From contig NSKG01000005.1 in assembly GCA_002287035.1 (NCBI GenBank), forward strand, positions 1 through 64,000: a DNA stretch of 64,000 nucleotides, read 5' to 3'. Position 1 is the first letter of the stretch. Every line of letters starts with the position of its first letter. Below the pieces are notes generated by a model. That model did not search any database, was not told where the DNA came from, and was given only the letters and a program-made list of their open reading frames with translations. Position numbers and translations under genes: made by a program. Positions 19,006 to 28,205 of this stretch are shown here, piece after piece. This DNA comes from Pseudomonas sp. WN033. GTDB lineage: Bacteria > Pseudomonadota > Gammaproteobacteria > Pseudomonadales > Pseudomonadaceae.

Positions 19006-20604
19006 ATGTCGAAAAAAACTACGGAAGGATGGGAGAGTCACTTGGAGTACCCTACTTTAGCTTTTCGTAAGCTGCCGCGGGAGCATACTGCCCTCGATCA
19101 GGGTTGCCTGTACTGGCTGGCAATTGAGCAGGAGTCGGATATCCGCCGCCTGGCACGGCAGTTTTTGGCCGCTCTCCCCTCCACACAAAGCACCACTCTG
19201 ATTGCCGCCAACGGGATGCTCGACGCCATCCTTGAACCAATACCCTCTGACAAGGGCCCCAACCGCCTGCGCCTTTTCGACATCGCCCTGGACGCCGCCC
19301 CCTTGGCGGTACGTCACCTGCTCATCGAGCTCAAGCGCTGCATCAAGACCAAAGGCAGTCTGGTGCTTATGGTGCTGCCTGAATCGGCCTGGTCAGCCAT
19401 TGAGGATGATGAGGCGGCCTCCTGGCTGCGGCAGCTCAGCCGCTGGCTGCATAAGTCCCATTGCACGTTGGTGATAATGAATCACGGACTGAGCACCATC
19501 TTTGATCAAGACCCGGTGCGCATGAACGCCTATATGGCCGGATTTGCCACTATGCAACGTCAACAGGGCAGCATTACCTATCAGGTACAGTTCTGGCGCA
19601 ACAGTCTCGGCGTCAGCGCCGCCCGAACCTACCAGTTGGAATGGCACAAGCAGTCGTTTGTTGGTCGGGAACTGGGGTTGCTGGACAAGTCGGCGTTACA
19701 TGCCCCGGATCACGACCAGTTCCTGATACAACGCAGCGCTCTGCAAGACATTCCTTCGCTATCGGCACGCTGGCTCGTCTTTGAGCAAGCGGAAACCCTG
19801 TTCAACCGGGCCCTTAACTCCAAAGCCGCGACCGTGATACTGGCCGTCAACGAAAACCGTCAGGTCGAATCCCTGGCGCGTATGGCCAGACGCCTGCGCA
19901 ACGCCTGCGGCAGTGCCATAAAAATTGTCGTCCGGGAGCTGAATGCCTGTCTGCGTCACCGCGATCAACAGTTGCTGCTGGTCAGCGGTGCCAATCTGAT
20001 CATTCCTGCCCGTACCCCAGGCGAACACTTCCTGATGTTGATCAACAGCATTCAGGGTCAGCTCTGGTTTCGTCCGGCCAGCGATGACATGGAAGCGCTG
20101 ATGGCCAGACTACAGCCACCGCAAGTACGTGGTTTGCTGCAGCCATCGGAGTTTCTGGCCGCCCTTGATCGGGTGTATGAAACCGCCTCCGGCGATATTT
20201 CCCATCAGTTGGTCGAGCTGCAGATCTCCAACAGCCTGAAACCCGCCCAATGTCTTGGACAATTGAGCATCCGCCGCTTTGGCGATATCGCCACGCTTAT
20301 TGATGGCAAGCTGTATCTGTTCCTGTTCGCCTGCAGTGCCGAAGGTCTGGAAGCTGCACTGGGCAACATCTGCAAGCTGCCCTGGACCAGCCTGTTCTCC
20401 CAGCGCCAGCTGTTTCAGCATCCCGAACAGCTCCCCAGGGAAATCTTTGCCCACGCAGAGTTACCCGAAGAGACCACCGAAGCCGATCCGGTTGAGCATG
20501 AGCTGGACAGCCCGCTGGAGCAGCCTGCCCGCACCGATCTGAGCCCACGACGCATCACGCTAAAACTTAACGAGTCACATGACGATGTATTCGGAACTGC
20601 TTGA
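19006..20604 (+). CDS. bcsE: Cellulose biosynthesis c-di-GMP-binding protein BcsE
   Basis: A 532-residue cytosolic protein, about the length of enterobacterial BcsE (~520). BcsE binds cyclic di-GMP through a GIL domain and supports full cellulose output by docking on the BcsA-associated complex. The GIL signature RxGD is seen as R424-F-G-D427 in SIRRFGDIATLIDG. The N-terminal half is poorly conserved, as expected. It starts ATG at 19006 with no strong Shine-Dalgarno sequence. It overlaps bcsF by 26 bases and opens a nine-gene collinear operon. In E. coli, bcsEFG points the opposite way from bcsRQABZC. Confidence 0.85.
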   Translation: MSKKTTEGWESHLEYPTLAFRKLPREHTALDQGCLYWLAIEQESDIRRLARQFLAALPSTQSTTLIAANGMLDAILEPIPSDKGPNRLRLFDIALDAAPLAVRHLLIELKRCIKTKGSLVLMVLPESAWSAIEDDEAASWLRQLSRWLHKSHCTLVIMNHGLSTIFDQDPVRMNAYMAGFATMQRQQGSITYQVQFWRNSLGVSAARTYQLEWHKQSFVGRELGLLDKSALHAPDHDQFLIQRSALQDIPSLSARWLVFEQAETLFNRALNSKAATVILAVNENRQVESLARMARRLRNACGSAIKIVVRELNACLRHRDQQLLLVSGANLIIPARTPGEHFLMLINSIQGQLWFRPASDDMEALMARLQPPQVRGLLQPSEFLAALDRVYETASGDISHQLVELQISNSLKPAQCLGQLSIRRFGDIATLIDGKLYLFLFACSAEGLEAALGNICKLPWTSLFSQRQLFQHPEQLPREIFAHAELPEETTEADPVEHELDSPLEQPARTDLSPRRITLKLNESHDDVFGTA

Positions 20605-20782
20605 AGTTGCAGCACTTAGCAGCGTGCTAACCGTGCTGGTCGTATTTGCCCTCATGAGCATCGGGAAGCAGTTCTCGCGCTGGATCGAGGGCCTGCTGCT
20701 ACCTCGCTACATGAAATATCGGGGGGTGCGCCGCCTGGCAGAACCAACGTCCACCGCCGACTCGAGTGACCAGCATGAGTAA
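20579..20782 (+). CDS. bcsF: Cellulose biosynthesis small membrane protein BcsF
   Basis: A 67-residue protein with one N-terminal transmembrane helix (about residues 9-29, VAALSSVLTVLVVFALMSI) and a basic cytosolic tail with PRYMKYRGVRR. This matches BcsF, which in E. coli is ~63 residues and links BcsE to the membrane and BcsG. It overlaps bcsE by 26 bases and bcsG by 8. ATG at 20579 is used; a second ATG two codons later is possible. Identification rests on size, topology, the PRY-x-K motif and position between bcsE and bcsG. Confidence 0.85.
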   Translation: MTMYSELLEVAALSSVLTVLVVFALMSIGKQFSRWIEGLLLPRYMKYRGVRRLAEPTSTADSSDQHE

Positions 20783-22418
20783 CTATGAATTGCCAGCCGT
20801 TGCTGCTCAAAGCGAGTCCAGCTGGACTGGGCTGGGGCTTTGGAATTTGTATTTCCTGCTTAAGCTGGTGCTGTTCTGGCTCGGCTATCTGAACCTGCAA
20901 CTGCTGCCGAACCTGGCGTTTGCGGCCTTTTTGCTGTTCCCACTGGGCTGGCGACCACTTAGGATTTTGCGCACACTGATCGCCATTCCAATCGGGGTTG
21001 CCCTGTTTTACCAGGACACCTGGTTCCCACCATTTTCCAGACTGCTGGAACAACCCGGAGTGCTCGACTTCAGCTGGATGTACATGCTGGAGCTGTTGGA
21101 GCGCTTCATCAACTGGCAGTTAAGCGCTCTGATTCTGGTCATGTTGGTCGTGTACCTCTACCTGCAGCACTGGGTCAGGCTAACCACCTTTACTGTGTTG
21201 GGCTTAGGCTGGTTGAGTTTGCAGCAGTTCACCGACTTCACCCCGTTCAACCAGCCAGTACTGGCCCAGATTCCCGGTACCGAACTGGCCGCCCTAACGC
21301 AACCGGGCCAGACACCCCGTGCTGAGCCGGACACCCCGACCCTGAACAGCTACTTGCAGGACTTCTACAACCGTGAAGCCGAGCGCTTTATCGACTTTAG
21401 TGAAGTAGCCACGCCGGCAGAGCCCTTTGACCTGTTGCTGCTCAATGTCTGCTCCCTGGCCTGGGATGACCTGAGCGCCGTTGGCCTGAAGGAAAACCGT
21501 CTGTTCGAGCAGATGGACGTGATCTTTGACAACTTCAACTCGGCCACTGCCTACAGCGGCCCGGCGGCCATACGTTTGTTGCGGGCCGGATGCGGACAGT
21601 CCTCGCATGAGCGCCTGTACGCCTCGACCCCGGAACAATGTTTCCTCATGGATCAGCTGCGCCAGCTTGGTTTCAACAATAACGTACTGCTCAACCACAA
21701 TGGTCAGTTCGACAACTTTATCGGTGACGTTCGCGCCCAGGGCAACCTGCCTGAACCGCAACTGGATACCGCCGGCATGCAGCGCGCGGTAGTCAGCTTC
21801 GACAGCTCGCCAATCTGGCGCGACAGGGAAGTCCTGGCGCGCTGGTGGCAACAGCGCGAAAACCGTGCAGACGAATCGGTCGCCCTGTTCTATAACACCA
21901 CCACCCTGCATGACGGCAACCGCATGGTCCTGCCAAATGGCAGTACCCGTCGGGCCGACTATCAGGAGTTGGCCAACACCCTTGTCAACGACCTGGCGGC
22001 CTTCATTCAGCAACTTGAACGCAGTGGCCGTCGGATCGTGGTGATGATAGTCCCCGAACATGGCGCCAACCTGCATGGCGACCGAATGCAGATCTCAGGC
22101 ATGCGTGAAATCCCCAGCCAGGCCATTACCCATGTGCCGGTCGCAATCAAATTCATCGGCATGGATATAGAAGCTCGAAATCAGCCTGCACGCATCGGCG
22201 GCCAAAGCAGCTATCTGGCTCTGGCTGAAATCATTCATCGCCTACATGCCGCTGGCCCTGACTCCCCACTGGCATGGGACAGTCTGCTGGCCGACCTGCC
22301 AGAAACCCCCTGGGTGGCCGAAAACTCCGGCACTGTGGTGCTCGAGTATGACGGCAAACCCTATGTTCGTATCAAGGAGAATGGGACATGGCTACCCTAC
22401 CCCGCACGCTTCCCCTGA
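20775..22418 (+). CDS. bcsG: Cellulose phosphoethanolamine transferase BcsG
   Basis: A 547-residue inner-membrane enzyme with about five N-terminal transmembrane helices (first ~160 residues) and a periplasmic alkaline-phosphatase-like domain. It transfers phosphoethanolamine from phosphatidylethanolamine to cellulose. Active-site elements corresponding to E. coli BcsG are present: C226 in LLNVCSLAWDD, the serine nucleophile region NSATAYSGPA (255-264), NHNGQFDNF, and E428-H429 in VPEHGAN. ATG at 20775 (MSNYELPA) is preferred over a GTG at 20766. It overlaps both bcsF and bcsR. Its presence predicts pEtN-cellulose rather than plain cellulose. Confidence 0.93.
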   Translation: MSNYELPAVAAQSESSWTGLGLWNLYFLLKLVLFWLGYLNLQLLPNLAFAAFLLFPLGWRPLRILRTLIAIPIGVALFYQDTWFPPFSRLLEQPGVLDFSWMYMLELLERFINWQLSALILVMLVVYLYLQHWVRLTTFTVLGLGWLSLQQFTDFTPFNQPVLAQIPGTELAALTQPGQTPRAEPDTPTLNSYLQDFYNREAERFIDFSEVATPAEPFDLLLLNVCSLAWDDLSAVGLKENRLFEQMDVIFDNFNSATAYSGPAAIRLLRAGCGQSSHERLYASTPEQCFLMDQLRQLGFNNNVLLNHNGQFDNFIGDVRAQGNLPEPQLDTAGMQRAVVSFDSSPIWRDREVLARWWQQRENRADESVALFYNTTTLHDGNRMVLPNGSTRRADYQELANTLVNDLAAFIQQLERSGRRIVVMIVPEHGANLHGDRMQISGMREIPSQAITHVPVAIKFIGMDIEARNQPARIGGQSSYLALAEIIHRLHAAGPDSPLAWDSLLADLPETPWVAENSGTVVLEYDGKPYVRIKENGTWLPYPARFP

Positions 22419-22588
22419 GTCAGTTGGGCCTTGAGCAGGCACTGGATGCCAACGACACCGGGCGCTTGTTGACAGAGGCTGGGGTGCCGGAACTGCGTTA
22501 CCAGGACACCTCGCTGCTGAACCGGGTGCAACAGGCCCGTAGCTACTGGCCGCTACTGGCCGAACTGGAACAGGAGATCACACGTTGA
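22388..22588 (+). CDS. bcsR: Cellulose biosynthesis regulator BcsR
   Basis: A 66-residue protein whose C-terminal part (QQARSYWPLLAELEQEI) matches BcsR/YhjR, in which RWPLLAEF is the hallmark. BcsR forms a complex with BcsQ that assembles on the inner-membrane cellulose synthase. It begins inside bcsG (31-base overlap) with AAGGAG 8-9 bases before ATG 22388, and its stop overlaps the TTG start of bcsQ by four bases. The N-terminal half is variable. The call depends on the short motif plus exact position. Confidence 0.83.
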   Translation: MATLPRTLPLSQLGLEQALDANDTGRLLTEAGVPELRYQDTSLLNRVQQARSYWPLLAELEQEITR

Positions 22589-23304
22589 TCTCCTTGAGTC
22601 TTCAGGGTGTGCGCGGCGGTGTGGGGGTAACTTCTCTACTGGCCGCGATGGGGCACGCTCTACATGCTCTTGGGGAGCGGGTAATACTGGTGGACCTATG
22701 CCCGGAAAACCTGTTGCGCCTGCATTTCAATCTGGCCGTTAGCGAGTCCGGCGGCTGGGCCCGGGCAATGCTTGACGGTCAACCATGGCACGAGCAGGCC
22801 TGGGAGATAGAACCCGGGCTTTGCATACTGCCCTATGGCAAGGTCAGCACGTCAGAACAGCGGATTGTCGAACAAAAACTGGCCAGCTCCCCCGGGCTTT
22901 GGGCTGAGCGCACCGCTCAGTTGCGTGATCAGTATGACTGGGCGTTGCTCGACCTGCCCCAGCGCCTGCCCGGACACACGGCTGCCAGCAACTGTGACAT
23001 CAAGATTCAGGTCGTCGAAGCTGACGCCAGTTGCCATATCCTGCTTGAGCAACAGCCCTCAAACCGGCTGCTGCTGGTCAACCGCCACGATCCGGCCAGC
23101 CGGCTGCAGAGTGATCTGCTGTTGCTCTGGCGCGAACGTTTTGCTGCCCGCCTAGTCCCCTTGATCATTCATCGCGACGAGGCCATGCGCGAAGCCTTGG
23201 CATTCAAGGCTCCGGTCGGCCTGCACGCGCCGCAAAGTCTGGTAGCCAATGAACTGCTGACGCTGGCCACCTGGTGCCTGACCCTGCGCGGGGAGCCGGC
23301 CTGA
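22585..23304 (+). CDS. bcsQ: Cellulose biosynthesis MinD-like ATPase BcsQ
   Basis: A 239-residue SIMIBI-class ATPase of the MinD/ParA type, required for cellulose synthase assembly and localisation. The start LSLQGVRGGVGVTSLLAAM holds the P-loop. The lysine after GGVG that most relatives have is a valine here, and E. coli BcsQ likewise has threonine there. LVDLCPENLLRLHFN and DWALLDLPQRLPG follow as in BcsQ. The start is a TTG at 22585 overlapping the bcsR stop. The stop shares a base with the bcsA ATG (TGATG). BcsR and BcsQ probably act as a pair. Confidence 0.93.
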   Translation: MISLSLQGVRGGVGVTSLLAAMGHALHALGERVILVDLCPENLLRLHFNLAVSESGGWARAMLDGQPWHEQAWEIEPGLCILPYGKVSTSEQRIVEQKLASSPGLWAERTAQLRDQYDWALLDLPQRLPGHTAASNCDIKIQVVEADASCHILLEQQPSNRLLLVNRHDPASRLQSDLLLLWRERFAARLVPLIIHRDEAMREALAFKAPVGLHAPQSLVANELLTLATWCLTLRGEPA

Positions 23305-25916
23305 TGGACCGCTATTTCCCTTACAGTCGCTTGCGCGAAGAGCGCGGTGCCGGTCCCCTGACCGCCCTGCTCCTGGCTTTCTGTACCCTGCTGGCCTGGA
23401 CCTTTCTGCGCCTGGAAAATCCCAGTTGGCGGTCGGTACGCAAGTATGCCGATTACTGGTTCCCACAGATCGCCAGCGCCCAGCGGCCGCGTCTGGGCGA
23501 CCCGTTGCGCTATGCAGTGCAGTCGATCTGGCTGTTGCTGATCCACCATCAACCCAAACCCAAGGCCTATGCCATTCGCGATGCCTGGCGCTCATTCCGG
23601 GCCGGTTACCGCACATCTGCCATCCGCCTGCGCGGTTATCTGGAGTCTGTCCCGTTCAGAACCATGGACAGCCGCCCCATGCAGCGCAGCCGGCACTGGT
23701 GGAATCGCAGCAGCCGGCAGCAGCAACGCCTGGTCAATATATTGCTGGGAGTGGTAACCCTGGCGCTTGGTATTTTCTGTATAACGCAGCCCTTCGGTTA
23801 CATGGCCCAGCTGGTTTTCGTGTTGCTGTTGTGGGTCGTAGCCATGCTGGTACGGCATATGCCAGGGCGATTTCCGACCCTGCTGATGATCATGCTATCG
23901 GTGCTGATTTCGTGTCGTTACCTGTGGTGGCGCTACACCGCAACACTGAACTGGAACGACTGGCTCGACCTGACCACCGGCCTGTTACTGCTGGCGGCCG
24001 AAACCTATGCCTGGCTGATCCTGATACTGGGCTACATCCAGTCCTGCTGGCCGCTGAAACGCAAACCTGTCGAGCTGCCCAAAGACTCCAGCCAGTGGCC
24101 CACTGTGGATTTGATGATCGCCACCTACAACGAGCCACTGTCCGTCGTCCGCAACACTGTCTACGCCGCCATGGGTGTTGACTGGCCCAAAGACAAGCTG
24201 CGCATCTACCTGCTTGATGATGGTCGTCGCGAACAGTTCCGCAAATTTGCCGCAGAAGTCGGTGTGGGCTACATCACCCGCCCCGACAACAACCACGCCA
24301 AGGCGGGGAACCTCAACCATGCGCTGACCAAAACCGACGGTGAACTGATCGCAGTTTTCGATTGCGACCATATCCCGGTACGCTCATTTTTGCAGTTTAC
24401 AGTTGGCTGGTTCCTGCGTGACCCGAAAATGGCGCTGGTCCAGACCCCACACCATTTTCTGTCTCCGGACCCGTTCGAGCGCAACCTCAATGTGTTTCGC
24501 CGCAACCCCAATGAGGGCGAGCTGTTCTACGGGCTGGTTCAAGACGGCAACGATATGTGGAATGCCACCTTCTTCTGTGGCTCCTGCGCCGTACTGCGGC
24601 GCAAGGCGCTGGAAGAGATTGGCGGCTTCGCGGTGGAAACTGTGACCGAGGACGCTCATACCGCCCTGCGTATGCACCGGCGTGGCTGGAACTCGGCCTA
24701 TGTGCGTATCCCCCAGGCGGCGGGTCTGGCAACCGAAAGCCTGTCCGCGCATATCGGCCAGCGGATTCGCTGGGCTCGCGGTATGGCGCAGATCTTCCGT
24801 ATCGACAATCCCTTATTCGGCAAGGGCCTGAGCCTGTTCCAGCGGATCTGTTACGCCAATGCCATGCTGCACTTTCTGGCCGGCCTACCGCGCCTGATCT
24901 TCCTATTGGCTCCGCTGGCCTTCCTGCTTCTGCATGCCTACATCATTTACGCACCAGCCTTGATGATCGTGCTGTACGTGATACCTCACATGGTGCACTC
25001 GAGCCTGACCAGTTCACGAATGCAGGGCCAGCATCGTAAAACCTTCTGGGGCGAGGTCTACGAAACAGTGTTGGCCTGGTATATCGCCCGCCCAACTACT
25101 GTTGCCCTGATCAACCCCAGCAAGGGCAAGTTCAACGTCACCGCCAAAGGCGGGCTGATCGAGTCAAACCAGTTCGACTGGAAAATCGCCCGCCCCTACC
25201 TGGTACTGGCAGCGCTGAACTTCACCGGCCTGGGGTTTGCTGTCTGGCGTTTTCTCTACGGCCCGCCGCAGGAAGTCGGCACTGTGATCATCACCTCGCT
25301 CTGGGTGCTCTACAACCTGCTGCTGATCGGCGCCGCCGTGGCGATTGCTGCCGAAGTGCGGCAGGTACGTGAAAACCATCGCGTTCAGGTCAAGTTGCCG
25401 GCCGCTCTGAAGCTTGGCAGCGGGCACCTCTACCCCGGAGTTCTGCAGGATTACTCAGGCGGCGGGGTTGGTCTGGTACTCAATACCAGCCTGTCGCTGC
25501 CGATTGGCTCGGAGGTATCCCTGCTGATGCGCCGTGGCGATCAGGAGTTCACCTTCCCCGGTGTTATCAGCCGCAGCGACGCACGGTTTGTCGGGATCCG
25601 CTTTGCCGAACTAAGTCAGGAGCAAAAGATCGACTTCGTCCAGTGCACCTTCGCCCGTGCCGACGCCTGGCTGAACTGGCAGTTGGACAACGGCCCGGAA
25701 CGCCCGGTGCAAAGTTTTATGGACATGCTGCGAGTCGGTGCCAAAGGCTATTACCGGCTGTATCAGTTCCTGCCGGCCTGGCTGCGTATATTCATCGACC
25801 CGATTCTGTCCCTGCTGGCCTGGATCGGCAGTTTTTTCCCGCGCTGGCCGACCGGCCCTGCGCCCGTCACCATTCCCACTTCACAGCAACGGTTGGCAAC
25901 ATATGAGCCGCTTTAA
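23304..25916 (+). CDS. bcsA: Cellulose synthase catalytic subunit
   Basis: An 870-residue inner-membrane processive glycosyltransferase (GT2) that polymerises UDP-glucose to beta-1,4-glucan and translocates it. The N-terminal ~150-residue extension and transmembrane helices resemble E. coli BcsA. GT2 motifs are TYNEPL, D305-D306-G, FDCDH, the catalytic T448-E-D450, and Q486-R-I-R-W490. The PilZ c-di-GMP site is present: R689-ENH-R693 and DYSGGGVGL. ATG 23304 overlaps the bcsQ stop by one base; an ATG ten codons earlier lies within bcsQ. The C-terminus overlaps bcsB by 14 bases. All residues needed for catalysis and activation by c-di-GMP are visible. Confidence 0.98.
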   Translation: MDRYFPYSRLREERGAGPLTALLLAFCTLLAWTFLRLENPSWRSVRKYADYWFPQIASAQRPRLGDPLRYAVQSIWLLLIHHQPKPKAYAIRDAWRSFRAGYRTSAIRLRGYLESVPFRTMDSRPMQRSRHWWNRSSRQQQRLVNILLGVVTLALGIFCITQPFGYMAQLVFVLLLWVVAMLVRHMPGRFPTLLMIMLSVLISCRYLWWRYTATLNWNDWLDLTTGLLLLAAETYAWLILILGYIQSCWPLKRKPVELPKDSSQWPTVDLMIATYNEPLSVVRNTVYAAMGVDWPKDKLRIYLLDDGRREQFRKFAAEVGVGYITRPDNNHAKAGNLNHALTKTDGELIAVFDCDHIPVRSFLQFTVGWFLRDPKMALVQTPHHFLSPDPFERNLNVFRRNPNEGELFYGLVQDGNDMWNATFFCGSCAVLRRKALEEIGGFAVETVTEDAHTALRMHRRGWNSAYVRIPQAAGLATESLSAHIGQRIRWARGMAQIFRIDNPLFGKGLSLFQRICYANAMLHFLAGLPRLIFLLAPLAFLLLHAYIIYAPALMIVLYVIPHMVHSSLTSSRMQGQHRKTFWGEVYETVLAWYIARPTTVALINPSKGKFNVTAKGGLIESNQFDWKIARPYLVLAALNFTGLGFAVWRFLYGPPQEVGTVIITSLWVLYNLLLIGAAVAIAAEVRQVRENHRVQVKLPAALKLGSGHLYPGVLQDYSGGGVGLVLNTSLSLPIGSEVSLLMRRGDQEFTFPGVISRSDARFVGIRFAELSQEQKIDFVQCTFARADAWLNWQLDNGPERPVQSFMDMLRVGAKGYYRLYQFLPAWLRIFIDPILSLLAWIGSFFPRWPTGPAPVTIPTSQQRLATYEPL

Positions 25917-28197
25917 ATATCTTCTGATCGTCCCTGTCGCGCTGCTGGCCCTGGCCAGTGTCAACGCTCAAGAAGCAGACTCTCTGCCAGACGAGACTGC
26001 GCAACCTGTTACCGAAGAGGTTGTGCGCACGCCGACCTGGATCAGCAACCGTACCTTTGGCGAACTGGGTGATCCCAGAGACAGCCTGTTGCTCGGGATT
26101 CATAACAGCCAGCAGATCGAGTTCACCCTGCGTCGTGACCGGATAGCCAGTGACGCCAGCCTGATGCTCGACTACACCCCTTCGCCAGCATTGCTGCCGA
26201 ACCTGTCGCACCTGCGGGTTTACCTCAACGACGTGCTGATGGGCACCGTGGTTATCGATGAAGAGCAACTGGGTACCCGGACTCGCCGCCAGGTCGCCCT
26301 GGCCCCCTACTTGCTGTCGGACTTCAACCGGGTGCGCCTGGAGTTCATCGGTCACTACACCGACATCTGCGAAGATCCGGGCAACAGCGCGCTGTGGCTG
26401 AATGTCGCCCACGGCAGCCAGATTTCCCTACGCGAGCATGCCGTAGCCCTGAGAAATGACCTGGCATTTTTCCCCTTGCCGTTCTTCGACTCCCGCGATC
26501 ATGGTAAGACCCAGGTTCACATGGTCTTTCACGATCAGCCCACGCTCGGTGAGCAGAAGGCTGCCGGGGTTCTGGCCTCGTATTTCGGCAGTCTGGCCGG
26601 CTGGCGTGGCACGGAGTTCCCGGTACTGTTTGATCGCCTGCCCTCAACCGGGGTAAACCGGGACCAAGTGCATAGCTCGGTTGTGTTCGCGGCCAATGAC
26701 CGGCGTCCGAGCTTCCTCGCTGACCTGGAACGTTTCCCAGCGGTAGAAGCCCCTGTGGTCGAACTGATCGACCACCCCGAGCACAGCTACAGCAAAGTGC
26801 TGGTGATCTGGGGCCGGGATGAGCAGGATCTGCTCGACGGTGCCCGCGCTCTGGCCCTGGGCGGCAACCTGTTCCGTGGTTCGCGGGTCGTCATCAACGA
26901 GGTGCAAACCCTGCAGCCGCGCAAACCCTATGACGCGCCCAACTGGACACCGACCGACCGCCCCGTGCGCTTTGCCGAGCTGATCGACTACCCAACGCAG
27001 CTGCACACCTCCGGCCTGCAACCGCGACCGATCACCGTGGACATCAACTTGCCGCCAGATCTGTTCGTCTGGCGCAACCAGGGCATTCCCCTGCAGACCA
27101 AATATCGTTACACACCGCCGGCAACCAAAGATGAATCACGTCTGAGCATCAGCCTCAATGACCAGTTCATCACCAGTCTGTCACTCTCGCGCGGCACTCA
27201 TAATCGTCTTGAGCGCATGCGTCTGGCCGTCACCGCGGTAGAAACCGCCAATGCCCAGGATCGGTTGCTGGTCCCTTCGCTCAAGCTTGGCGCCCGCAAC
27301 ACCCTGCGCTATGACTTCAGCTTTGCCAGTACCTACGGCAGCGCCCAGCGCGACTTCTGTCAGACCTCACTGCCGGTCGATACCCGCGCCCTGATCGATG
27401 AAGACTCCAGCATCGATCTGTCCGGTTATTACCACTACATGGCCATGCCGGATCTCTGGGCCTTCGCCCACAGCGGCTTCCCGTTCAGCCGTATGGCTGA
27501 CCTCTCGGAAACCCTGGTGATCGTGCCCAGCGCCCCCAGCGCCGTCCAGCTCTCTACACTGCTGGAGATTCTTGCCAGCGTCGGTGCCCGGACCGGCTAC
27601 CCGGCCATGGCCTTCGAGATCAGCGACGACTGGAGTGCCGCCCGGCAGACCAACGCCGACCTGCTGGTTCTGGGCTCACTGGCTCCCGACCTGCATGACC
27701 GCTCCGATCTGAACCTGGTTCTTGAGCGCTCCAGCGACTGGATCATGCATGCCTCCAGCCCGCTGCGGGAAAAAGTCGACCGTATCGACCATACCGCCTT
27801 CCCAGCTGACTCACGGGTTGACGTCACCGCCCGCGCCCCAATTGCGGCCATTGCCGGCATGCAGTCGCCATTCCACAACCAGCGCAGCGTCGTGGCCTTC
27901 ATGGCCAACGATGATGCCGACTTCAGCCTGCTGCGTGAAACGCTGGGCGACTCGGGCAAGCTGGATGCAGTACGTGGCTCGGTGGCGGTGATCCGCGAAA
28001 GTGGCGTCCAGAGCCAGTTGGTTGGGCCACAATACTTCGTCGGCTACCTGCCCTGGTGGCTGAAACTCTGGTATCTGCTGTCCAACCACCCGGTCTGGCT
28101 GGCGGTCATGGCGGTCCTGTGCATGCTGCTGGCGGCATTCCTGCTGTGGCAGGCGCTGCGCTGGGTTTCTGAACGACGTCTGCACCAACAGGATTGA
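25903..28197 (+). CDS. bcsB: Cellulose synthase periplasmic subunit
   Basis: A 764-residue periplasmic partner of BcsA. It has an N-terminal signal sequence (MSRFKYLLIVPVALLALASV, cleavage probably near VNAQ), two repeats of carbohydrate-binding and flavodoxin-like domains, and a C-terminal membrane anchor (about residues 727-752) after WWLKLWYLLSNHPVW. The anchor helix is known to complete the BcsA transmembrane channel. ATG 25903 lies inside the end of bcsA; the longer open frame upstream is a shadow of bcsA. bcsZ follows after eight bases. Confidence 0.96.
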   Translation: MSRFKYLLIVPVALLALASVNAQEADSLPDETAQPVTEEVVRTPTWISNRTFGELGDPRDSLLLGIHNSQQIEFTLRRDRIASDASLMLDYTPSPALLPNLSHLRVYLNDVLMGTVVIDEEQLGTRTRRQVALAPYLLSDFNRVRLEFIGHYTDICEDPGNSALWLNVAHGSQISLREHAVALRNDLAFFPLPFFDSRDHGKTQVHMVFHDQPTLGEQKAAGVLASYFGSLAGWRGTEFPVLFDRLPSTGVNRDQVHSSVVFAANDRRPSFLADLERFPAVEAPVVELIDHPEHSYSKVLVIWGRDEQDLLDGARALALGGNLFRGSRVVINEVQTLQPRKPYDAPNWTPTDRPVRFAELIDYPTQLHTSGLQPRPITVDINLPPDLFVWRNQGIPLQTKYRYTPPATKDESRLSISLNDQFITSLSLSRGTHNRLERMRLAVTAVETANAQDRLLVPSLKLGARNTLRYDFSFASTYGSAQRDFCQTSLPVDTRALIDEDSSIDLSGYYHYMAMPDLWAFAHSGFPFSRMADLSETLVIVPSAPSAVQLSTLLEILASVGARTGYPAMAFEISDDWSAARQTNADLLVLGSLAPDLHDRSDLNLVLERSSDWIMHASSPLREKVDRIDHTAFPADSRVDVTARAPIAAIAGMQSPFHNQRSVVAFMANDDADFSLLRETLGDSGKLDAVRGSVAVIRESGVQSQLVGPQYFVGYLPWWLKLWYLLSNHPVWLAVMAVLCMLLAAFLLWQALRWVSERRLHQQD

Positions 28198-28205
28198 GGA
28201 CAACC

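Noticed and set aside
22585-23304. BcsQ as a broken ATPase because the P-loop lysine is missing
   Set aside because: E. coli BcsQ also lacks it and the rest of the protein is full length.
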